Positions 52,771 to 64,000 of a DNA stretch of 64,000 nt are shown one piece after another. The DNA comes from Pycnopodia helianthoides (Eukaryota; Echinodermata; Asteroidea; Forcipulatida; Asteriidae), in contig CM063247.1 of the NCBI GenBank assembly GCA_032158295.1, positions 22,452,112 through 22,516,111 of the forward strand, given 5' to 3'. How positions within the stretch are numbered: the stretch's first letter is position 1; each line of letters opens with the position of its first letter. The notes under the pieces were generated by a model. That model had not been told where the DNA came from. It did no database searches and worked only from the letters and a program-made list of their open reading frames with translations. The translations under genes and the position numbers were made by a program.

Positions 52771-54718
52771 AAAAATAAGAACAGGCAAATACTGATGGTT
52801 AGTCGAGGTAGGGATATAGTCATCGTTCAAGAGATGCGTGGTTTTTGAAAAAATCAAGAGTGAATATAGCTGTTATTTAGATTTATGTATTAACTTCCAC
52901 GAATACTGTAATCCAGGATAATTGGGAAACGATTATTTGGCGCATACTAATTATAGCTGTCTCTTGTAATGTTTCGTAATAATTAATACGTGAAGTCTCT
53001 GAGCCGCTAATTCTCTAGAGTAATGAGAGCACACTGACCTTTTCATGAAGGTAATGCGGCCACTGAAAGGGACAATTATAAACAAGAAGAAGGAAAACGA
53101 ACGCTTAAATCAAATTTAAACTATCCCTAAAGTGATCTCGACCGTTCGTCTTTTCTTCTTCCTTCTTTCTTGTTCTAAACACCTGGATAAATATGTTGGT
53201 CGACTTGGCTGTTATGTGATTAGACCCCGGGCGGGACCGTCTCTAACTGGGGATTAAAATGTGGCCATTCATCAGTAAAAGCTAAATAGATGTAGCATTC
53301 TGGAGGATTGCGGGTAATTGGACCCACAGTTCTGCGCTGCTTAAATCTGTCCAGAAGGCGGTTGGTGATGATAATAAAGATGATCGGCGGGAATCAGAAT
53401 CTTAAGCTCTTTTCTGGTATATTAATTTGGTTAGGATCTCGTAGTGACTCAACACGAAACGCTTAACCCAGTTGGCCCTATTCATGTAAATGTGCTGCAA
53501 TATGGTGGGACAACACTCCAGTAGCACTATTAAGTGGCTGGAATGCGATCAGTTTAAGGTACTGTTCAGAATGTAATCAGCTTTGGAGATGCAACGAGTG
53601 CCTGAGCTATTCTACTGAATGCACACGCTGTACATCAATATAGTTTTTAGTACACTATTAAAGCAATCGCCCCCTTCCGAGTACCAGGTAGGCATACTCC
53701 TCCAAAGGTTGGAAGGTACATGGAGATGGTCGCTATTTACTTTAATGCAGCTGTCATTCAATATTAAACGCAAGTCGTGACATTGTCGAAAAATCAGCGC
53801 CGTGGTCATTATTTGGTGTGGCAGAATCTGATAAAAATGGCGCATATACGTGATTAAGGGTGAGACTTTTAATCAACGAAATTCGTCTCACCAAAACGAT
53901 GTTAAATTAAATATATAGGTACTTTGAACTTTTCAGATTCCTATTGGGCTCTGAGATCAAGTTGACAATACATTTACAAACGTTCTCTTTTTTTTCCAAC
54001 CTAAAAAAACGGGAAAAGCATTGAATGCAACAGGTCTATAAAGGCCCTTTTGTGTATTATGTGTTATGGTATTTTGACCGTAATGCTTTCCACGAACTGC
54101 GGTATTCATAATGCTTGCTTGATATTAGCAATACAGGGTCAGCCTAATGTCACCTTATTGTCATCTTCTGCACCGTTTTTAATTACATCCAAACAAAGAG
54201 CTCGCCACCGTCATAAAAGCTTCGAGCAGGTTGGGCTGCTTTTTAATTTATAGCACAACAGTCCGTGTATTAAAGGAGCGAAGGGTGTCGTTAATGATTA
54301 GTTCGTCGTTGTTGAGGGGTGTTGTTCTTACTGTTGTTTCGTTTTATAATGAGTCCTGCTCGAGGCAATCGTGCTGAATTCAAAAACAAATGTATTTCCG
54401 TATTTGTTTCCCCCCACTTACATGCAACTTCATTATCTGATGTAATTTACACAAACATTAGAGGTCCGCTGCAGGGCTGGTCCTCCCACTACTGGTCCTC
54501 TTTCCACCAGTGACTACAAAATAACAGGCGGTTGAGCTTGTTCTTATGATACCCATCTTGACCGACTTGATCATTGACAGTTATGAAACTGATTATATCA
54601 ATTAAGTATATCGCTTTGTCCGGTGGTTTAATGATAATGTCCTTACAGTTAATGCCTCAAAAACAAAAACAAAACCAAATTGTTTTTGACTTTACGTAAA
54701 CTTGGTTACGATAACTTG

Positions 54719-54865
54719 GGGCTTCACTGCCCCACCCCTGCCCCACCCCTCCAAAACCCCTCCAACACCCCATGCCCCACCCCCTTCAACACACCTTGCC
54801 CCACCCCTGCCCCACCCCCTGCAACTTCCCTTGCCCCACCCAAGCCCCACCCCTTGTCCCAGTTA
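54719..54865. repeat. C-rich minisatellite of GCCCCACCCCT-like units
   Basis: About 145 bp of CCCCACCCC, CTGCCCCACC and CTCCAACACC variants. The opposite strand is G-rich with repeated GGGG runs. The proline-rich frames across it are repeat translations. Confidence 0.85.
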
Positions 54866-54900
54866 CGCCACTGCACCTGACCTATCTATATTTTCACTAA

Positions 54901-54947
54901 CTGTGTGTGTGTGTGGGGGGGGGGTGGTGGTGGTGGGGGGGGGGCAG
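54901..54947. repeat. (GT)n and G-rich tract
   Basis: A short GT run leads into G runs broken by TGG, immediately downstream of the C-rich minisatellite on the same strand. Confidence 0.85.
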
Positions 54948-56596
54948 TAAGAGCTTTTCTTACAACCTCAAAACTATGTCACAGCGACATATTATAACTG
55001 ATATTTGTCTAGCATAACTGTCACGAAGTCTACGCCATTTTGGCGAGTTCCAGTCAATTATTTTGGTGGTGTTTCATTGCGCTGAGATGCTGAAAGGGTT
55101 GATTTCAGATGGCACAAAAAACCCTGAAATGTAGGCTAATGCAAGTTCGGAAAGAAACTTAACTGTGTTTAAAAAATTATGTTTCATGCTTTCGTGGCCT
55201 CCCCCCGGCTTTCCATGCTTCTCGGCAACATATCGGTCGCTTATTGATCGGTTGGAAACTCTCCTCTGGACTACACATGACTGGTTTCTGCATACTGTAA
55301 AGGTAGAACTCCCTTTTACATTAAATTTAGCGCATAGTCTTAATTTCCTTCTTCCTACTTGTGAAGACAGGCTAAAGAAAATGCTTTTGTTTTGTATTTC
55401 GTTGTCTGTGTCTACTCATAATCGACACTTAATCGTCAGTGTAAATTTTGTATTTTTTTTTTTCATTTTTTATTTAAGACTCAGTTAGCATTATTGCGTT
55501 TATAAAAAAACGTAGTAAAAATAATAATTTTACAATAACAATAACAATAACAAGACAAATAATTAACAATAAGTTATTGGTTAATGCACACATTTAAGCT
55601 ACGAATAAATACTCTATGCGTATTCCCTGAGTTTTTTCAATTATTTTTTCCTGTATACAAGTTTAGCTGCATGAGTCCTGTGATGTGATAGATACTTTTC
55701 CATGCTCCATTTCTTTCCACGCTACTTCCGTTGCCCTTTGCTGTCTCTAATTTGAAACAGAGGGTGGTTGAATGCATGCATAAGCTCAGCGAGCCTATAA
55801 AAAACACGCATAACTTATAATCAAATCAAATAAATCAACATTTGAACCATGTTGCAATTGCAAAAAAAAAAGTTGAAGTACGATCAGGCTGTGCCGAGGC
55901 TTGCAATAAGGTTTCTCCTCTGCAGGAAATGAGGGAGTTGGATATCGATTGCATAAACATTTTCCTTTCCAAGGAGTAGTCAACGAGGCTAAAGTAGAGC
56001 GACATCACCCCCCAGAAACTACCTCGCAATTGGTCCGTGAGGAGTGCTGTTTTCTATTGTAGCGGTTTAATGCTCCATGATGTTGACCCTAGCAAAAGGT
56101 AAACGTACAAGTCCCCCGGTCTGTACCTCCTGCCAGAGCCCCTTCCCAGTTCAGACGTAAACGTCAACATGATGACCGTTAGGAAATTATTTCCTGACCA
56201 CCAATTGTCCCCCACCTGTCCCTCATCTACGCTGACTATTAGGGTTTTGACGATTCGAATCAATATTTGAGAAACCCGAGAGACGAGATGTCTCATCAAT
56301 ATACCGTGCAGCTAGACAGGAAAACTTGCCTAATACCTCCATGTATATTAAAGTCGACGCACTTTTCTTTCTCCTTTATCTTGTTTTCATATCATCCTTC
56401 CTTTTCCCTCCCTAATCAACACGCAATGTGATTTCTTTGAAACCATCTTCCTTATTTGGACATAAGACTTGTTATGCCTTCCAGGCACACAATGCTTACA
56501 TAGTTGTGTAAACCTGTCAGATGTTGGTATATAATGTGATCATAAGTTTGCTAGTAGTTTTAAAATAAATGTCTGGGGTAAAAACACGAACAAACA

Positions 56597-56629
<33 letters not shown>

Positions 56630-56631
56630 AC
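56597..56631. repeat. (ACA)n microsatellite
   Basis: About 11 ACA units, giving a poly-Thr frame on + and a poly-Cys frame on -; not a gene. Confidence 0.9.
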
Positions 56632-59098
56632 AATGGTAATTATAATATTATCCAAAGCACTCTCTTGTTGTTCATACTGATTTCGACAAGCAGATATTTT
56701 CAGGAAACTGAAATTGCGAGTGAAGGATCTATGCCCCAAATAGCAAATGCAGAACAAGAACTTCCTTTTCAGAAAACATTCAGATTAACAGCTACTTTAT
56801 ACATGATTATGCGTTGTCCCATATCTTGAACAGGATATGACGTTTATTGTTCGTTAATCTTTGTCATAAATGTTAAGTTCTATCCTGCAGGGAGGTGCAA
56901 ACAATCCCGTCTCAATTTGCTCCACCATGAATATAAGTGTCATTACGAGTGCAACTTCTTTAAGAAAATAACCACATAAATCAACATTTGATTTATCCAT
57001 TCCCGTAGGGGGTAGCATTTTGTTAACATCAGATATGAAATTCAGAGAAGAGCTGGAACTCAACCCTTGTTCACTTAATGCTTTTCTTCCCCGTTACTCG
57101 GTGTAAGCAACATAGGATACTACAATGTGTAGTCTGCTGTCGAGGTACAACACTGGGACGCCATGTTAGTATCACCACCAGCAGCAAAATTTACAACATT
57201 TCGAAAATGAAGGTGTGACAGGAGTATCGTTAAAAGAATAATGCAACAGTAATTATTTGCATCGTCAACCACGGGTCGGTCTCCCCCGGGCACTGTGCAC
57301 AATTAAAGTACGTGCCGGAACAGCGGGCGCAGGAATAAACCTTTAATTGCAAACGAGAATGTGTCAGCTGTCGGATACATGTTCTATTAAAGATAGGGAA
57401 AAGAAAGGGAAAAGGTAAAGCGCCCGAAGGTAGCGAGGTTCAATTTTATCAATTGGAATGGCCTAAGAAGGGGAGTATATTAAGCACAGTATAGGCTATA
57501 ATATTGTAAATGAAACCCAGAAAGGTTTGATCTTGTTGTTATGGTATGGCCTCGAGCAATAGCAGCGGCTAAAGACCACTGGAATGAGAAAGACGTGAAG
57601 AAGGGAAGGAGTTGAGAAGAAAGAGGGAGATAGCGAGAGGGGGGGGGTGGAGGTGGGGAGAAGAAGGAGATGAAAAACAAAAACAAAAAGAAACAAGACA
57701 CAAGATAGAAAAAGATTGTTTGCTATCGTTAATTAAATTGCAGCCGCGGTGTTTCTGGATCTCATCTTGCAAACTGGGATAACATCTTCAGCGGCTGCTT
57801 TATGGCTGGAAGAGGACAACAGCTTTTCCCTCCAATCGTGCATTTACCTGCGGGTGCAGACGTTATTCCATAATATCTCTGTGCCCTCCAGGTGTGTTAC
57901 TCGGAGCATGATAACGTCTGTTGATATCACCCGCTGATATCATATAGGCTATTAGGGTTGTTGATCAACGACATCTATCCCGTTCGAGTTAGGTACTGTT
58001 ATTCTGTATCATTAGGGACTGGTTTATTATCTGGGTTGGCGAGAGCTAGGCGTAATCAATTCCAACCATTTCGGAACGATATTGCATGAACGTCTTTTCC
58101 CTATCTGACTTATTTAGTTAGAAGGCGCTGATAAACTGGATTGCTGGGAATACATGTGATGTAGGTTAGCATCCCTTGCTGTACGCATTTCTCAATGGTG
58201 GGGTGATCATTAAGCAACGTACTACACTATACAGTTAGCGATAACAATACAATTAAACCCATCCACTCCCCGGAAGTCAACTTGCTCTCAACTTGTTCAC
58301 AACGATGCTGATCATTGTCACATTTTGTGACTTTTCAGAAAGTATGAGCTATGGTAAAACAAAAAACTATTTAAAAGTGAGAGTATAGTGTTACTATGAC
58401 AACCATTTGTTTCGTGACGCTGATGAATGATTAAGCTGATACTTTCACATGTTTGTTGTTGGGTCACATCAAGTTTGGATACTGGTCTCTGACAGTTAAC
58501 CAATGTTTATCCGTAATCATGTTTCATATTGTTTTACAAAAGACGGTGGTTATGATAATGTAAACATATAAACTAAAATAACATTGAATACACTTTACCC
58601 ATAGTAAGTATCCCTGATGTCGAGATTTACTTGAGCTTTCGATTTGAGACAATTGAGATCTTAACTAAGATGCTACGAACACTGACGTCTTGCAAAATGC
58701 TCTACATTGAGTATAATTATAGCGGTTTCCAAACTAATCGAAATCTTATACTTAACTTTTCGTAATCGACATTTTTGTATTTCTTATAATGCTTATCTCG
58801 TAAAGTGCAACCCCCTGGAGTTGTTTCCGTACATTTTTTCCCCCCTGATTATCAGTTTGTTTGTCTTCTTCTTTCCTTTTGCGTTTGAATCACGACTGCT
58901 TCCAGGCAATTTCCTTATTTACAGTTCCATTCCATGGAGATGAATGGCGCCTACGGCGAAGCCAGATGGTTCAATTAATCCCCGAGGGGTACAGATAATA
59001 GACCACATTTACAAGCAGACACGGAGAAAGTTTTATACATTTCAAAGTAACAGTTCTTTCCCCACGGTCAAAACTTACGTATTATGCAACCATTATAA

Positions 59099-59150
59099 AA
59101 CAAAAACAAACAAACAAACAAACAAACAAACAAACAAAAAACAAACAGAA
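59099..59150. repeat. (AAAC)n microsatellite
   Basis: About 12 AAAC units; frames across it read Lys-Gln-Thr-Asn repeats. Confidence 0.9.
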
Positions 59151-59384
59151 ATAAACAAACTAGATTCAATGTACTCAGATACCTTATTATGCATTTATGG
59201 TAAAATTCCGTTTGGAACTGAGTCCTAATGTATAGCATTTTGACTTGTTTCACTTTGACATTGCCAATATCATCCCACCGATGCACTTTCAACTTGGGAT
59301 GGCTTAGTTCACGCAAATGGTATCTACTGCTTAGGAGCACTCAATGTGGTCGCTACTAAGGTGACCCTGAAAGGCCACCATACA

Positions 59385-59700
59385 TAACACAATATATTTG
59401 CAAACATTTACGATATCGCAAATAAATTTAGAAAATTATTTGCGCTATTACAAATATCTTTACAAATTTGTTCGGTCGTAAACATCTTTAAAAGTTTTAC
59501 TTATGGCATGGAAAACATCTTTGCGAAGATTTGCGATGCCGCAATTATGATCGTAGATATTTGAACATATATTATTGATGTCGCAAAACCTTGAAAAGGT
59601 ATGTGATAATATTTGCGACATTTTTTTAGACATCGTAAATACTGCAAAGATATATGCAAATGATTTTGCAACATCGCAATAATATTTACAATGAAAAAAA
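59385..59700. repeat. Cluster of TCGCAAATAT / ATATTTGCGA words on both strands
   Basis: Over about 315 bp, variants of TCGCAAATAT(C)TTTGC and its complement recur at about 59413, 59440, 59460, 59477, 59518, 59530, 59580, 59610, 59633 and 59675. Examples are GATATCGCAAATA, TTTGCGAAGATTTGCGATG, GATGTCGCAAA, AATATTTGCGACAT and CATCGCAATAATATTT. Units are degenerate, with spacing about 20-45 bp. No known family recognised. Confidence 0.6.
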
Positions 59701-60417
59701 ATGCGTGGGGCGATGTCCTTTGAGGGTCGCAATGCATTACTGTACAAGAAAGTATTATTGTTTGTGAAATATGTATTGGACTAGCAATCCAATGGAAATA
59801 TTCAAGTTGACCTGCACAACGAATTGTTTCGCGGAGCCAGTGTAAAATACAATTGTATTAATAAACTAATACATAAATTCAGTAAAAAAAAAAATGGTAG
59901 GCGTACATATGTGAATTTTGTTTAGCTTGATTTACTAAAAATTGCCAAAAAAAAACCTAAAAGGTCATTCACATAATTATATCAAATTTGTTCAAGCGAC
60001 TATTATTTCATTTTGTTAAATAGCTTGCTTTAACAAATCTAAATCTATGGATTGCTGTCGCTTGTCCCGGCGTCTTGTCAGGGTACACACACATATCAAA
60101 TGTGTACGCTGTTCTGTTTGAACGAATTTAAGGTTCGTTCGTGTAGATTTAGTGAGTCGTTTGTTTGCAAAACCTAATAACGTTAACGTTTGTCCCCACC
60201 CCATGTACTCGTACCAAAAATGTGAGTGTTCTGTTTGGCCAATCCTTCCTCCGTGGTTTTGAACGTCACCGGACGATCGAGTACGAAGGCAAAATTGATC
60301 AGTCTGTCCGTTCATACACATTAAAATCGACTCGATACCCAATACTGATATGCGAAACTGAACCGCAGTTCACAAGCCTGCACGGGTTCAACTTTGGCGT
60401 GTATGAAGCCAGATGAG

Positions 60418-60570
60418 GGGCATTAGGGTAAGGGGTGTTGGGGAATGTGTTGAGTATAGAGGGGAGAGTTGAATGTAAGGGTAGGTGAAACGTCTGGGGG
60501 GGGGGGGTCGGGCTGGGGGGTCGGGCTGGGTGTATGGGGGTAAGGGTTAGGTGTGAGGGTGTGAGGGTAG
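60418..60570. repeat. G-rich tract with repeated GGG runs
   Basis: The + strand carries many runs of 3-11 G separated by short TA/TGT spacers, including GGGGTCGGGCTGGG twice and GTGAGGGTGTGAGGGTAGG. The proline-rich antisense frames (60299-60694) are translations of this tract and are not convincing genes. Confidence 0.85.
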
Positions 60571-61839
60571 GTCGAGCATGGTAGGAGCAAGGAGATAACT
60601 CGGTCAGAGTTCGAAACGTGTGTGTGCGAGTTGGGGAAGACTGCAATAAGACGGCCAGCGAGGCTCGGCACGTGTGCATTTCAATCACAAACATAGTGGA
60701 TTAGATTACTTATGCCTCTGGGCTTCAAATCTCAAATTGATCATTGGGCCTGCCACAGTTGCTACAAACAACAACTCAACAACTTTTAAGGTGGTAATGT
60801 ATCTAGTTATCATGGTTTACCAAGTTTTGCCTTAAGACAGTTAAAATTATCTGAAATGCACATGTCGTTTGAAACAACAATATCCCATTTAAGGGATGTT
60901 TGGGTGGTACGCAGCCGCGCAGACGAATCGTGTTGAGTCAAACTTTGTTTTCCAAGGCGAACAAAACATTTTCCAAATATTTAAACTGATGGCGAAAAAC
61001 ACTTCATCAAAACTTGTATTTATAAGACCAACGTTAAGGTGCAAGAAAGGTATATTTTCTCATATGGTTTTACATTTAACCTTTTCAACTAGATTGTTAG
61101 ATGCGTGAATTACGTCCGTTGATAGAATCTTCAAAATGGGTAGGACAGAACAATTTTTTGTTGCCTGACCTAGTCTTCCTTGGCTCTAGCCTCGATTCCA
61201 TTAATACAAAGTGATAAGGTGACGCAAATGGGACTTCAAATGGCTGTAATCGAAGGCCGTGTCCGAATGAGTGGCTTCGGCAGCGGCTATGGCCTGATCT
61301 CTAATTTAGAGTACAAGCCTTGAACTGGTTTATTGTTCGCGTGTGTAAGATTGCGTTCATGTCCAGCCTCACACGTGTTATTGAAACCAATGGTTGGGAG
61401 TTGTCGTGGGAGGGCGCTTTTTGCAAGTTCACAATTTCTTTGTAAACATTTATTATATGGCCTTGCATAAGTTTGCTAAAGCAAAAGTCGAGTGACCTGT
61501 TTACCGGGAAAAGATCACAATAACATAACTTGAATTTCGTCAACAAAAGCCGTAAAACACTTCGTCAAATTTATATAAACTTTTAGAGGGTTGGTGCACT
61601 AATAGGTTTATGCCTGTTTCGGGTGATTGTTACGTGTTTGTGTAACTGTACGAACACCTCTTGTTTTACCTTGCAGGAAACAAAGTAAATTGAGTGCGTC
61701 CCATGGGACCAAACCGTATACAATATTGGATGGCAACTGATTTTGCGTGACCACGTCCTCCCGCCAAGAGTTTAAAACCCTCGATGAAACAGGCTAAGTC
61801 TTGGTGTAATGCAACGTTGGAGAATGGGCTTTTGTGATA

Positions 61840-62340
61840 AATATATATTTATTTATTTTTGTATTGATTTATTTTTGTATTGATTTTTTTTTTTTTTCTT
61901 GCTTTGAAGCTATAAAGCTTCATTTATTCAACAACAACAAAAACACAAAAGAGTATACATCAATTCCACATTACCATGTATAAGGTCCACAAATATATCT
62001 ATTATATAGAAATCTATGAGAAACACAACAATTAAAAATAAAACGGATAAGAGCATAGTTATACACAAATTAACGTGACATAATCACGTGATGATACAAA
62101 AAGAATTTAACAAATGAAATTCATTGCAGAAGTTGAAAACAAGTTCTACGACTCCAATAATTATATAATGTATTGATTTATTTTTGTATTTTTTATTTTA
62201 TTCTTCTTCTTATTATTTTTTTAATTTTTATTTTGTATTTTTTATTTATTTATTTATTTTATTTATTATTATTTTTTTTTGGGGGGGGGGAGGTATTTGT
62301 TCATTTTTTATATATATATTTTTTTTTTTTTTTTTTTTAA
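61840..62340. repeat. AT-rich low-complexity region with T and G runs
   Basis: TTTATTTTTGTATTGAT occurs three times (about 61853, 61868 and 62173). A long T-rich block follows from 62180, with a G run of about 10 near 62281. Confidence 0.75.
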
Positions 62341-62467
62341 ATCTAATTCCTGAGATCAACAGCCTACAAGTGTCATGTTATAAACAAAGTGACTTTGGTT
62401 TGAAAGACATACAATAAGGAAATACAAAAACCAAAGAAGAAGAATAAGAAGAATAAAAAAAGAAAAG

Positions 62468-62468
62468 A

Positions 62469-62521
<53 letters not shown>

Positions 62522-62523
62522 GC

Positions 62524-62605
<82 letters not shown>

Positions 62606-62695
62606 GCAACATAAACAACAACAACACCACCACCACCACCACCAACAACAACAGCAACAACAACAATAACAACAACAACAACAACAATCCCTTGA
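62468..62695. repeat. (ACA)n trinucleotide array, ~225 bp
   Basis: Nearly pure ACA units with occasional GCA, TCA and CAC variants. The antisense poly-Leu frame (62373-62708) is its shadow. Confidence 0.93.
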
Positions 62696-63640
62696 AAAAC
62701 AAAAACAAAATAACTGTTAAGACGAAAACCTAATGCGATTCTTTTAGAGGAATGTAATAGTTACAACTGTGTAAATCATAGTTCACATTTTAAGTACGAG
62801 GCGTGCACTCAAGTGAGGCACAGGTAGTGTTTGCTGCTTCCTATGCAGCCCGGAGGATCCGAAATTGAATATAATGTATAATTTCTTCATTTGCCTCCAA
62901 AATTGCTAACACAAATTGAATTTGCCAACATCTTTATTACATTTCATGATATATCATAACTAGGGTTGTGTAGTGTCAGAAGCAATAAATTCAGCTGCAC
63001 TTTGTGATTTTAATATTCATGTCAGATAGTAGAATCTGATACAGAACAAAATCTACTTTAAGTAAAGGCATTTCCTTTTGATTGCCTGTCTCCCCACTCA
63101 GATATATCATATTTCTCAACATATAGCTCACATAGTACAAACTGCAACAACTCATTATTGTGTAATTACTTTCAAAAGAAAGAAAAAAAACGATAAATTC
63201 GCTGTGCTCAATATTTATGCGATTATGACTTGCTTTCCCCGTTGAACTACTTTTAGAAGCACTCGGATGACTAGGTTGCTAGATTTAATCGACCCAATAG
63301 AGTGTTCTTATTATACCGGTTGTCATCAACGAGCAATTATTCATTGTTGCAATAAATGAGTGTGTGAAAGACGTTCGCCGTTTATTTGAACCCTGTCAGG
63401 ATGAGGGCCGGGGGGGCACAATGTGCCCTTTACTCTTCTTTTTTGCCCGTACCCTTTTAACGCTGCATCCAATCACCGCTAAACCTTCTGACTTTCCAAC
63501 ATATTTACCTAGAGGGTCATGTTGTTGTCGGTAGGGTCAGCTGTTACCATGACAACCATCTGTTTGATTTGGAGTTAAACTATTCTAACTTTGTTAAATG
63601 ACTTGATCATGTTTCAAGTTGTTTTGGGTGTGTCCCTACC

Positions 63641-63761
63641 CCCTAAAGAAAGTGGAAGTGATGTGTCACGTGATAGTGTTAAATGCATTATGGTAATTTA
63701 AAATGTCCACAATATCCGGCGTCCATCTTGGATTTGGTGTTTTCAGCCCGTACTGAGGGGC
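63641..63761 (-). repeat. Dispersed repeat, copy B (121 bp, inverted)
   Basis: Reverse-strand copy of the repeat at 52650-52770, aligned over its full length with one-base differences and small gaps. The full element may extend beyond both ends. Confidence 0.8.
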
Positions 63762-64000
63762 TTCAAACTGCTAGGCCCAAAGTACCAAATAATCATCAAA
63801 CCGGCCTGTTCATTGCACCCTGGACCCACAAAACTGACGGGAAAAGTAGAAGAGAAAATGAAAATAAATAAATATATCAAAAATTACAATAATCCCCCAA
63901 ATTGGGAAAAACCTATGATTTAAGTAGCAAAACAGTGACCCAGTAATACAATTAATGTCACTTAGTGACTATGCAAATAAACAAGTTTGCACAATTTTAT

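Larger units (their letters stand above)
41756..64000. other. Downstream intergenic region, no supported gene
   Basis: About 22 kb with many short open frames, but none with a recognisable domain, paired splice sites or protein-like composition. The longest ones (50934-51609 and 62373-62708) are translations of CAA/CAG and ACA repeats. Repeats in this region are listed separately. A distant UTR or non-coding RNA cannot be excluded. Confidence 0.6.

Noticed and set aside
60016..60342. 108-codon frame on the minus strand with an opposing frame on plus
   Set aside because: No family resemblance, and both strands are open over the same stretch; not enough to call a gene.
62373..62708. 111-codon poly-Leu frame on the minus strand
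   Set aside because: Read-out of the ACA repeat.
1..64000. CRISPR arrays, prokaryotic operons, rRNA genes, endogenous viral genes
   Set aside because: None seen: no regular direct repeats with unique spacers, no compact operon-like coding, no recognised rRNA core or viral enzyme motifs.

Overview
This is a stretch of animal nuclear DNA, AT-rich and dominated by non-coding sequence. The one gene I can support is a rhodopsin-family (class A) G-protein-coupled receptor on the + strand, split into three coding exons over about 38 kb (3467-3913, 17027-17162, 40710-41320). Splice signals and phases (0, then 1) agree, and the joined reading frame is 397 residues with all seven membrane segments and intact DRY, CWxP and NPxxY motifs. 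TM2 and TM3 (for example TNYFIANLALTDV and QATCCTLTAMSIDRY) look most like kisspeptin receptors (KISS1R/GPR54). Galanin or allatostatin-A receptors are the main alternative.

The organism is probably a marine invertebrate deuterostome, most likely an echinoderm. This rests on the kisspeptin-type receptor, the long introns, the abundance of simple repeats, and small inverted-repeat elements that resemble, from memory, families common in echinoderm and amphioxus genomes. It is an inference, not something the sequence proves.

Layout: 1-3100 is the upstream flank, with a CT-rich tract and a 196-bp tandem duplication. About 3100-3466 is a plausible promoter and 5' UTR. Intron 1 (3914-17026) carries duplicated segments, a 1-kb hexanucleotide satellite with a ~150-bp higher-order period, and a 174-bp element with perfect 23-bp terminal inverted repeats. 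Intron 2 (17163-40709) carries a 226-bp tandem duplication, a second inverted-repeat element, a GC-rich island beside a GA microsatellite, and a family of short GAAGTGAC repeats. The last exon is followed by a candidate poly(A) signal at 41750. From there to 64000 I find no convincing gene. That flank holds AT-rich tracts, CAA/CAG arrays, a C-rich minisatellite, a G-rich quadruplex-prone tract, an inverted pair of dispersed repeats and an odd cluster of TCGCAAATAT-like words.

Many open frames of 60-190 codons exist, but they are translations of simple repeats, antisense shadows of exons or chance frames. I found no bacterial-type system, CRISPR array, rRNA or confident tRNA. The most interesting items are the receptor's structure and the repeat or regulatory structures in and around its introns, not a new multi-gene system.
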